DNA of 35,826 bases, taken from contig JAJYBC010000004.1 of assembly GCA_021779255.1 (NCBI GenBank), positions 1 to 35,826 on the forward strand. Reading direction: 5' to 3'. Shown here piece after piece: positions 15,522 to 21,991 of this stretch. Under the pieces are notes generated by a model. The model did no database searches, was not told where the DNA came from, and was given only the letters and a program-made list of their open reading frames with translations. This DNA comes from a bacterium (GTDB lineage: Bacteria > Patescibacteriota > Minisyncoccia > CAIUEV01). The translations under genes and the position numbers were made by a program. The first letter of the stretch is position 1, and the number at the start of each line of letters is the position of its first letter.

Positions 15522-15568
15522 GTGAGGATTATTTAATATTTCGCGATTGACAAGAAATAAGTTTATTG
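15522..15568 (+). promoter_or_regulatory. Box D copy 3: promoter of RiPP module 2
   Basis: GTGAGGATTATTTAATATTT followed by TTGACA (15547-15552), 16-nt spacer and TAGAGT. Sequence downstream of -35 (AATAAGTTTATTGTAGAG) is also shared with copy 4 at 18018-18045, so those two promoters are true duplicates. Confidence 0.72.
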
Positions 15569-15618
15569 TAGAGTGAAGTGAAACAGCAACTTAACAATTC
15601 AAAAAAGGAGATAAAAAC

Positions 15619-16722
15619 ATGCTTAAGTGTCAGAGTAAAGAAGAAAAAAATTGGTTTTCGATTCAGTTAAAACCCGTTGGAAGCGCATGCAATATCAATT
15701 GCAGTTATTGTTACGTAAAACCCTTTCGAACCGATAGATTAAGTATAATGTCAGAGGAAGTATTGTCAAGAACGATAAAAAGTTGTTTAGAGTCATCTCT
15801 AAAACCAACATTCACTTGGCATGGAGGAGAGCCTCTTTTGGCGGGAAGCGAATTCTTCCTAAAAGCAACAAAAATAATGAGGATGTATCAAAAAAGGAAA
15901 ACACCAATTAAAAATATTCTTCAGACAAACGCAACACTAATTACCCCTTTGTTGGCAAATATTCTAAAAGAAAACAAATTCTCTGTTAGTGTCAGCTTAG
16001 ATGGTCCTGAAAAAATTCATGGGATTCATCGAGTTGACAATAAGGGAAAGAATACCTTTCATAAGGCTATGAAAGGTATTGATAACCTTGTTAAGGCTAA
16101 AATAGTTCCTTCTGTTGTTTGCACAGTTACTCAAGCAACATTAGCATACGCAGAAGAAGTTTTTGAGTTTTTAGTGAGTAAGGGTTTCAAACAGATAAAA
16201 TATAGCCCCGTATTTGATTCCTTTTCCGATAATTTTAGCATAACAAGTGATGAATGGTTTTTTTACTTAAAAAAAGTTTTTGATAAGTGGTTAGAGATTG
16301 CCAATCCAGAGATACATATTAGAGAGCTTGATGAGGTTATCGTTTGGATTCAGAAGGAAAAGATATCACTTTGTTCCGCTGATAAAACTTGCTTAAACTG
16401 GGTATCTGTTGATCCAAAGGGGGATCTTTATCCTTGTGAATATTTAAGATCGACTTACTCCCATGGTAATATTTTGTCGCTGGATTTGATCGATATTGTA
16501 AGAAAACCAACGTTTCTTAAATTCAAAAAAAGTTTTTATATAGTACCTAGAAAATGTCGAGACTGTGAATTTTATTTATTCTGTGGAAACGGTTGCCCAG
16601 CTACGAGAGTCTGCGATGGAAAATTATCACATAGTGGAGTATATGTTTATTGCGATGAAAGAAAAAAGCTATATCTTTATATAAAGAAAGTTTTCGAGAA
16701 AGAGCTTTGCTCTGGTTTGTAA
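15619..16722 (+). CDS. Radical-SAM/SPASM maturase (module 2)
   Basis: A 367-residue enzyme of the anaerobic-sulfatase-maturase/peptide-maturase type. The SAM cluster motif is CNINCSYC (Cys 24, 28, 31); FTWHGGEPLL supplies the GGE motif and SVSLDGPEKIHGIHR the conserved central strand. The full SPASM Cys set is present: LCSADKTC, GDLYPCEY, CRDCEFYLFCGNGC, and a later Cys. AAAAAAGGAG precedes the ATG. There is no sulfatase nearby; instead a 54-residue peptide follows after 24 bp, so a peptide substrate is more likely. Families such as three-residue cyclophane formers are candidates but not proven. Confidence 0.88.
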   Translation: MLKCQSKEEKNWFSIQLKPVGSACNINCSYCYVKPFRTDRLSIMSEEVLSRTIKSCLESSLKPTFTWHGGEPLLAGSEFFLKATKIMRMYQKRKTPIKNILQTNATLITPLLANILKENKFSVSVSLDGPEKIHGIHRVDNKGKNTFHKAMKGIDNLVKAKIVPSVVCTVTQATLAYAEEVFEFLVSKGFKQIKYSPVFDSFSDNFSITSDEWFFYLKKVFDKWLEIANPEIHIRELDEVIVWIQKEKISLCSADKTCLNWVSVDPKGDLYPCEYLRSTYSHGNILSLDLIDIVRKPTFLKFKKSFYIVPRKCRDCEFYLFCGNGCPATRVCDGKLSHSGVYVYCDERKKLYLYIKKVFEKELCSGL

Positions 16723-16746
16723 GGTTTAAAGAAAGGAGGGAAAGTC

Positions 16747-16911
16747 ATGAATAAGCGTATGTTTATTCTTCGTGTTTTGAAAGATATTGTGGATAAAACC
16801 ACAAAACTTGATGTTGAAGATTGGCGCGGTTCAGGCTATAATTGGATAAAATGCCAGAGTCAAAACTTAATAGCTGGAGCTGGTCAAAACTCAGATCAAA
16901 CAAACCCCTAG
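16747..16911 (+). CDS. Putative precursor peptide of module 2
   Basis: A 54-residue ORF with a strong AAAGGAGGG site, 24 bp after the radical-SAM gene and just before a terminator. The N-terminal ~25 residues look like an amphipathic leader helix (FILRVLKDIVDKTT). The C-terminal part has aromatic residues in DWRGSGYNWIKC, one Cys, then a polar Gln/Asn/Gly-rich tail ending TNP. W-R-G and W-I-K fit the aromatic-x-x pattern modified by cyclophane-forming enzymes, but this is speculative. Position, ribosome-binding site and size make it a likely substrate of the neighbouring enzyme. Confidence 0.72.
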   Translation: MNKRMFILRVLKDIVDKTTKLDVEDWRGSGYNWIKCQSQNLIAGAGQNSDQTNP

Positions 16912-16940
16912 AAGAAATAATTTTTTAGGGGTTCTTTATT
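16903..16940. terminator. Bidirectional terminator between module 2 and S66 gene
   Basis: AACCCCTA (16903-16910) pairs with TAGGGGTT (16926-16933), followed by CTTTATTTT on the plus strand. The left arm covers the last codons and stop of the peptide gene. It serves the peptide operon and probably the convergent S66 gene. Confidence 0.78.
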
Positions 16941-17844
16941 TTAAAGGAGAATCAAGCAAAGAAAATTCTTTATTTTTTGTATCTAACAAAATTTTTGCGC
17001 CAATAGGAAAAATCAAAAAGTTTTTTGAATGGTGGCCAAAATAATCCACTTTTATTATAGGAATATTTAAATCATAAGTTATTTGAGTAATTATTTTTTT
17101 TAGTTCACTCTTTTTAAGATTTGTCTCTATGTGGCCGATGACAATTCCCGCTATTTTATTTAAAATACCGGATAATCTTAATTGATAAAGTTGGAATTCA
17201 ATACTTGCTATACTTTCGTCTATGTCTTCAAAAAAAAGGATAGCGTCTTTTAAATCCGGACAATATTTTGTTTTTAACAACGAATTAATTACAAATAAAT
17301 TTCCTCCAATTAGTTTTCCTTTGGCTTTGCCATCTTTAATAATATTCATACTGTTCGGATAAGATATTTTTTTATTAGTAGAGGAATACTCTAAAAGATT
17401 AATAAAAAAAGAAATGGTTTTTTTATTATAGCTTGAAAGATCTTTTAAATTTGGACCATGAAAGGTGAGAAGTCCCGTTTTTTTGTAAATTGCTAAAAGC
17501 AAATATGTAATATCACTAAATCCAAGAATAATCTTTGGATATTTTTTGAATAATTTATAATCAATATGTTCCAGTATTTGGTTAGTTGAGTCTCCACCAA
17601 GAGCACAGAAGATGGCCTTTACCCGCTCCCTTCTTAGCATTTCATGAAGATCATCAACTTTCTCTTCTATGGCACCTGCGGAATTTCCAATTCTTTTATT
17701 AATATTTTTCCCCTGAATTATTTTAAAACCTAAATCAGTAAGAATTTTTTTCCCTTCATCCAATTCTTTTTTGAAGCCAAAAGTAAATCTGGATGGAGCT
17801 ATTAGTCCTATTTCATCACCCTTTTTTAGTTTTTCGGCTTTCAT
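16936..17844 (-). CDS. S66 family serine peptidase (LD-carboxypeptidase / MccF-like)
   Basis: A 302-residue protein. Motifs are IGLIAPSRF at the N terminus, AIFCALGGDSTNQIL, the nucleophile Ser110 in ILGFSDITYLL, Glu206 in FFEDIDESIASIE and His271 in DYFGHHSKNFLIFPIG: the complete Ser-Glu-His triad. The family trims L,D-peptides of cell-wall recycling (LdcA) or detoxifies microcin C (MccF). No signal peptide, so cytoplasmic. It converges on the radical-SAM/peptide pair and lies with it between two copies of repeat C, so an immunity role towards the module's product is attractive but inferred. Confidence 0.87.
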   Translation of the reverse strand: MKAEKLKKGDEIGLIAPSRFTFGFKKELDEGKKILTDLGFKIIQGKNINKRIGNSAGAIEEKVDDLHEMLRRERVKAIFCALGGDSTNQILEHIDYKLFKKYPKIILGFSDITYLLLAIYKKTGLLTFHGPNLKDLSSYNKKTISFFINLLEYSSTNKKISYPNSMNIIKDGKAKGKLIGGNLFVINSLLKTKYCPDLKDAILFFEDIDESIASIEFQLYQLRLSGILNKIAGIVIGHIETNLKKSELKKIITQITYDLNIPIIKVDYFGHHSKNFLIFPIGAKILLDTKNKEFSLLDSPLK

Positions 17845-17921
17845 AAATCTTATTTAAAAATTTAATCTGTATCTCTTTTATATCTTAATAATAGCAAAAT
17901 GAAAAGAGTAATTGAAAATAA

Positions 17922-18045
17922 GACGCCGAGAGTACCGGGCTGGGGCGGGGAAGCGCCTTCATCTTGGAACTGCCAGGATTGAAGGGAAAAAGGTGAGAAT
18001 TTTTTAATATTTCATGATTGACAGAGAATAAGTTTATTATAGGAT
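17922..18045 (+). repeat. Repeat C copy 2 joined to box D copy 4 promoter
   Basis: 17922-17996 copies the kinase 3' end (slightly changed near its start: AGTACCGGG for AGCGCTGGG), running without a gap into the D box, TTGACA (18018-18023), 16-nt spacer and TAGGAT (18040-18045). It separates modules 2 and 3 and drives the MazG-radical-SAM gene. Confidence 0.85.
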
Positions 18046-18105
18046 TAAAGTAAAGAAATTTTTATCTTTGATGTTGTTGCTTTTATATTCTAATCCAATA
18101 GTTAA

Positions 18106-19356
18106 ATGACCAGTAAACTTTTTTTAAAGAAAAAACCGACTTTGCAAGATTTGCAACAATATGTAAGGGCTTTAAATAAAGAAAGGGGGTTCAAAAATAC
18201 TTTAAAAAGTAGTTTTGTTCATCTAGTAAGCGAAGTTGGGGAGCTAGCTAAAGAATTTCAAAAAAGCGATCAAAATAAGAAAGAAATAGGCTTTGAAATT
18301 GTAGATATTCTCATCTTTCTTCTGGATTTGGCTAACCAAAATAATGTTGATTTAGAAAAAGCTTTTCGAGAGAAAGAAGAAATAAATAAAAAGCGTCCAT
18401 GGAGAGAAATAGAAAACAAAGAGCTTCCTGCTAAAAATGAACTCATAAAATTTAATTCTAAAAATCATTTTTTTAACATATCTAATGATAAAATTCCTTT
18501 TCAAGAAATAGTCAAAAAGACAAAAGTTCCTTTGTCAGTTATCTTGCAAATAACAAGAGAATGTAATTCAAATTGTATTTTTTGTAGCGAAAAAGGAAAT
18601 AAAATACCCGACCCGACATTAGAAGAATTAAGAATAATAAAAAATAATCTAAGAGGAGTTCGTCGTGTTTTTCTTTCAGGCGGGGAGCCTCTCCTAAGAA
18701 AAGATTTATTGGAAATTGTAAATTTATTTAAAGACGAATTTATTATAGGTCTTCCTACGAATGCTATTCCCAACAAAGAATTAGCTAAAAAATTATATGG
18801 AAAAATAGCTTTTGTAAATGTTGGTTTAGAGGGACCCAGATCCATTACAAATAAAGTAAGGGGTGATTATGACAAAATCATGTCAGGGATTTTAGCTTTT
18901 AAAAAAGCTGGGATTCCGATATCTCTTACGGCTGTTGTCTTAAAAAGTACTATTAAGACATTAAAACATACTTGCCAAATTGCCGATGTTCTAGAGGCTG
19001 GAAAGCTGAAACTTATTATGCCTATTAGAAAAGGGAATGCATTGAATATGAAAGAAGAAGAATTTATCTCTAACGAAGATGCAAAAAAATTATATTCTTT
19101 CTTAATTTTAGAGAAAGAAAAGTGTGGATGGAAAATTCCTATAAGAATGACGCTCTGGGAACCAAAAAACGAAGGTTATTCAATACTAGTTTATCCAAAC
19201 GGAGATACTTTTGCATGGCCAGTCTACAAAGAAAAAGACAAAGTTAGTTATTTAGGTAATTTAAAAAAAATGACTATTGAAAATATCTGGAAAAGGTACC
19301 CATACAAAGAAAACCATCTGGCAAAGTACCTCGGAAAAAGTATAAAAACTCTATGA
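18106..19356 (+). CDS. MazG / radical-SAM fusion protein with Cys-less SPASM-like tail
   Basis: A 416-residue fusion. Residues ~12-100 are a MazG-type NTP pyrophosphohydrolase: SEVGELAKEF (Glu43, Glu46) and EIVDILIFLLDLA (Glu64, Asp67). Residues ~140-330 are a radical-SAM domain with CNSNCIFC (Cys 153, 157, 160) and VFLSGGEPLL. The tail has the SPASM-like layout (YPNGDTFAWPVY, YLGNLKKMTIENIW), but the positions that normally carry cluster Cys are Trp or others, so no auxiliary cluster is expected. It may act on a nucleotide or a nucleotide-linked substrate. Translation continues into the next gene through ATGA. Weak ribosome-binding site. Confidence 0.85.
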   Translation: MTSKLFLKKKPTLQDLQQYVRALNKERGFKNTLKSSFVHLVSEVGELAKEFQKSDQNKKEIGFEIVDILIFLLDLANQNNVDLEKAFREKEEINKKRPWREIENKELPAKNELIKFNSKNHFFNISNDKIPFQEIVKKTKVPLSVILQITRECNSNCIFCSEKGNKIPDPTLEELRIIKNNLRGVRRVFLSGGEPLLRKDLLEIVNLFKDEFIIGLPTNAIPNKELAKKLYGKIAFVNVGLEGPRSITNKVRGDYDKIMSGILAFKKAGIPISLTAVVLKSTIKTLKHTCQIADVLEAGKLKLIMPIRKGNALNMKEEEFISNEDAKKLYSFLILEKEKCGWKIPIRMTLWEPKNEGYSILVYPNGDTFAWPVYKEKDKVSYLGNLKKMTIENIWKRYPYKENHLAKYLGKSIKTL

Positions 19357-20102
19357 TTACAAAAGAAAAAAATTTATTCTTTCTTCAGAAGAAAAAAAAT
19401 AAAATTGTGTCTTTTGATGTTGAATGGACAAAAAACTACAGAATCAAAAAAGGTAATAAGTCTTTTTGTTTTTCTTTGGTTTTTTTTGATAATTTTTCTA
19501 AGAAGCTAGTTAAAGAAGAAGACATTCGCTTTGGATTTCAAATGGCATATGCTCAAAATTTATTAGAAATAAAAAAAATAACAACGTTGGCGGAAGAAAA
19601 ATTATCTTTTTTTTTGAAAAATAATTTTTTATTTATTGGTCACCAATTATGTAGTGATCTTAGTGTCTTAAGAGCTTATGGTTCACAAAGTCACAATTTG
19701 ATTAAGCTACAAAAAATATGGAAAAGAAGAAAATCACCTAATTACTCGAGGTTATTTGACTCAAGATTTGATATAAAAACCTTGAAAAATAAAAGTCGAA
19801 GGTTAGTCGATGTTTGTGAAGAATTAAACTTGATTGTCACACAACCAGAATTGAAAGGATCTTCGATGACTTCTATGCAAAATAATTTTTATAATACGAA
19901 AGAAAAACTACTTTACGAAAAGATAGCCGTACTAAACATCAGACACTCTCTATCGACTGGATTAATTTATTTACTATTAACAAAAAAAATAAAATGGTTA
20001 AGAAAAATAAATGTCAACCAGATTCTCTATAATAATATTAAAGATGATTTTTCCTATATCAATTCTCCGGAATTTATTCAACTATTAGATGAAAAACAAT
20101 AA
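19353..20102 (+). CDS. DEDD exonuclease-like (RNase H fold) protein, degenerate
   Basis: A 249-residue protein, start ATG 19353 overlapping the fusion-gene stop. IVSFDVEWT matches exonuclease motif I (D-x-E); LFIGHQLCSDLSVLRAYG matches motif II (conserved Asp); DVCEELNL and the final NIRHSLSTGLIYLLL match the motif III region, where the usual acidic residue is replaced. It looks like a DEDD-fold protein that may have lost catalysis and now binds nucleic acid or a nucleotide. Always paired with the upstream fusion through translational coupling in this locus, so both probably act together. Confidence 0.6.
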   Translation: MITKEKNLFFLQKKKNKIVSFDVEWTKNYRIKKGNKSFCFSLVFFDNFSKKLVKEEDIRFGFQMAYAQNLLEIKKITTLAEEKLSFFLKNNFLFIGHQLCSDLSVLRAYGSQSHNLIKLQKIWKRRKSPNYSRLFDSRFDIKTLKNKSRRLVDVCEELNLIVTQPELKGSSMTSMQNNFYNTKEKLLYEKIAVLNIRHSLSTGLIYLLLTKKIKWLRKINVNQILYNNIKDDFSYINSPEFIQLLDEKQ

Positions 20103-20109
20103 ATCTTAA

Positions 20110-20322
20110 TCTGTAAGATTTAATAATCAAATATTTAAAAAAAAATCAGGCGTCGGACATTTTGCATTAATAATAGGTTTTAACAATAGAAACAAGAAAG
20201 TTTTGATTGGAGATTCTGAGCCACCCTTTTTTAAACAAACATCTATTAAAAAAATTATGCAAGCTACTTCTAATAATTTTGATGGAATAAAAAGAGGTTT
20301 TTATTTAATATCTAAAAAATAG
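20110..20322 (+). pseudogene. C-terminal fragment resembling a C39-like peptidase
   Basis: An open frame without a usable start, bounded upstream by a stop at 20107-20109. It reads GVGHFALIIGFN, KKVLIGDSEPPFF and RGFYLISKK, i.e. a catalytic-His strand (G-H-F) and the following D-S-x-P turn of papain-like C39-type peptidases, which often cut leader peptides. The Cys half is missing. It ends 3 bp before repeat C copy 3, so the gene was probably truncated when the module was formed. Assignment is by motif only. Confidence 0.5.
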
Positions 20323-20325
20323 GAA

Positions 20326-20429
20326 TTTACGCCGAGAGCGCTGGGCTGGGGCGGGGAAGCGCCTTCATCTTGGAACTGCCAGGATTGAAGGGAAAAAGGT
20401 GAGAATTTTTTAATATTTCACTGTTGATC
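20326..20429 (+). repeat. Repeat C copy 3 joined to box D copy 5
   Basis: 20326-20403 is almost identical to the kinase 3' end, running directly into the D box and a -35-like TTGATC (20424-20429). The following ATTTTTTTCT run matches the promoter before the tRNA-like gene (21801 on), but here it is cut short by the unit carrying repeat A copy 4. Confidence 0.85.
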
Positions 20430-20446
20430 TATTTTTTTCTCTTTAT

Positions 20447-20474
20447 TTGACAAATTTTCAAATAATGGTAGACT
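20447..20474 (+). promoter_or_regulatory. Promoter of repeat A copy 4 RNA
   Basis: TTGACA (20447-20452), 16-nt spacer, TAGACT (20469-20474). From TTGACA onwards it matches the copy 1 promoter (TTGACAAATT-TCAAA), and the distance to AGTGG is the same 25 nt. Confidence 0.65.
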
Positions 20475-20477
20475 ACC

Positions 20478-20552
20478 AGTGGTTGGTAATCTAGGGTCTT
20501 GTACTAAGTTGAGTTCTGTCAAAAAATCCGTGTAAAAGCGGATTTTTTGTTT
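20478..20552 (+). ncRNA. Repeat A copy 4: putative ~75-nt small RNA with terminator
   Basis: AGTGGTTGGTAATC, then CTTGTACTAAGTTGAG, TTCTGTC and a 10-bp terminator hairpin (arms 20521-20530 and 20539-20548) ending in T residues. It is the only copy on the plus strand. Its promoter is conserved with copy 1, so both look like intact genes. No ORF is present. Confidence 0.6.
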
Positions 20553-20616
20553 TTAGTGAGAAAATACAAATTATGTAATAGACTTAAATAAATAAAGAAG
20601 GTTTAAAATTAATGAT

Positions 20617-21261
20617 TTAACCCTTTTGAATTCCAGCTTTAGGAACTCCTGAAAGAAAAAAGAACATACCTGCCAAAGTGGCTATAAATATTGCTATCCA
20701 AGAAGAGTTTTCCTCAAAATCGGGAAGATATAAATACAAAAATTCGAAATGAAGATATACAAGTTCTCCGATAATCAGCAAAAAAAATACCAATACTTTA
20801 TATAATACGACTGCTATAAAAACAGTAAATGCAAGTCTTGCGACTAATTTTTTATTGTACCGCCAAAAATTTTCTCCAGGTTTTTTGGTTGTAAAAAGCG
20901 TAATTAAAGATAAAATAAAAGATGCTATAAACAATAAAGAATTTGGATCGATCCGATTATTAATGATCTCGTTGATATTTTTCAATGGATATATAAAATA
21001 TATCCATAACGACGAAACGATAAAAAAAGCCAAATAGGCACTATTAATTTTTTTTCTTTCAGAATAAAGCTCGACAGCGAACATTAGAAAAAATCCGATA
21101 GCTAAAAAAGGCATAATTTCTTCTAAGGAAGTGTCATCAAGGTTCATCCAAAATTCGCAGCAACCACTTGCATGCATTGCAATAAGAAAAAACCCTATAA
21201 AACTAGATATGGTAAGAGGAAAGCGGAGGAATGTTTCAAGGGCTTTTGAAACAGCTTTCAT
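20617..21261 (-). CDS. Membrane protein, truncated DUF4153-like
   Basis: A 214-residue protein with about six hydrophobic helices. RFPLTISSFIGFFLIAM, then FLAIGFFLMFAVELYSER, NFWRYNKKLVARLAFTVFIA and GMFFFLSGVPKAG resemble the N-terminal third of DUF4153 membrane proteins, which are usually about 600 residues. The stop follows soon after SGVPK, so the larger part is missing. It may be a degraded gene or a shortened functional form. Its start is 3 bp from the stop of the upstream small gene, so the two form one transcript. Confidence 0.6.
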   Translation of the reverse strand: MKAVSKALETFLRFPLTISSFIGFFLIAMHASGCCEFWMNLDDTSLEEIMPFLAIGFFLMFAVELYSERKKINSAYLAFFIVSSLWIYFIYPLKNINEIINNRIDPNSLLFIASFILSLITLFTTKKPGENFWRYNKKLVARLAFTVFIAVVLYKVLVFFLLIIGELVYLHFEFLYLYLPDFEENSSWIAIFIATLAGMFFFLSGVPKAGIQKG

Positions 21262-21264
21262 TGT

Positions 21265-21606
21265 TTATTGTTTGTAATAAAAATAATAATAGAGGAATTC
21301 TTTAATTCCAGGAGCTTGGGTGCTCCTAGCTTTTAAGTCTTTTCTGTATTGAGTATACAGTTTAAGCGGATTGTTAGTGTCTTTAAAATTTTCCAATTCA
21401 ACGCTAGCAAGCCATTTATAATAAGCGGCGGAGGCTCTTATGACATCTTGAAAAAAAGACCAGAAATTCATTGTCAGATTTTGCCACCAGCTTCTTGCAT
21501 TAGCAGTGATTTCAATTAAATAGAGACTTTCTCTTGGGGTATTAAAAGGGTACTCAAAATTTACTTTTATTTCTAAGTTTAATTTTTCTTTCTTTATCAA
21601 GTTCAT
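21265..21606 (-). CDS. Hypothetical 113-residue protein
   Basis: No family recognised. It is rich in aromatic residues (SWWQNLTMNFWSFFQ, FLYYYFYY) and has no membrane helix or signal peptide of convincing length. It is the first gene of a two-gene minus-strand operon with the DUF4153-like gene. Both lie between repeat C copies 3 and 4. A helper of the membrane protein is possible. Confidence 0.5.
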   Translation of the reverse strand: MNLIKKEKLNLEIKVNFEYPFNTPRESLYLIEITANARSWWQNLTMNFWSFFQDVIRASAAYYKWLASVELENFKDTNNPLKLYTQYRKDLKARSTQAPGIKEFLYYYFYYKQ

Positions 21607-21705
21607 ATTTTTTATAGATTATTTTTTTATATCATAAATGATGCAAAAAAGAAAAGCAAAAATATTTTTAGATTGAAAAGTTTAGCTCATTCCGATATTT
21701 ATTTC

Positions 21706-21829
21706 CTGCCGAGAGCGCTGGGCTGGGGCGGGGAAGCGCCTTCATCTTGGAACTGCCAGGATTGAAGGGAAAAAGGTGAGGATTATTTAATATTTCACGG
21801 TTGATATATTTTTTTCTTTTTGCTATTAT
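21706..21829 (+). repeat. Repeat C copy 4 joined to box D copy 6, promoter of the tRNA-like gene
   Basis: 21706-21780 copies the kinase 3' end, followed by GATTATTTAATATTTCACGG, TTGATA (21801-21806), 17-nt spacer and TATTAT (21824-21829), a good promoter whose start site lies at the beginning of the tRNA-like gene. Confidence 0.85.
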
Positions 21830-21840
21830 CCCTTCGATGT

Positions 21841-21908
21841 GGGGGTAGCTTGGTGCAGACCTTGGCTCGTCAACCATAGGTCTGGGAGTTCGATTCTCCC
21901 TATCTCCA
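21841..21908 (+). tRNA. tRNA-like gene lacking a normal D-arm
   Basis: Acceptor GGGGGTA pairs with TATCTCC (two G-U pairs), flush with a normal T-arm (GGGAG TTCGATT CTCCC). Between them are only 36 nt, too few for a D-arm plus anticodon arm. They fold instead as one extended hairpin AGACCTTGG / CCATAGGTCT (one bulged T) with an 8-nt loop CTCGTCAA. The anticodon cannot be assigned with confidence. No CCA is encoded. A strong promoter precedes it and an IS begins 5 bp later. It may be a degenerate tRNA or an unusual functional tRNA-like RNA. Confidence 0.55.
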
Positions 21909-21991
21909 CATCTGATCTGTACCCCATAAATTAGACACAAAGTCCGGTTTTCTTTTGTTAAAATTAATAATTAATCAATTAACAAAAGAAC

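Noticed and set aside
18106-19356. Viperin identity for the MazG-radical-SAM protein
   Set aside because: The Cys motif surroundings and the SPASM-like tail resemble PqqE/MoaA-type enzymes more than viperin.
5321-21829. CRISPR array
   Set aside because: Repeats A, C and D are spaced by hundreds to thousands of bases with genes between, are in both orientations, and no cas gene is present.
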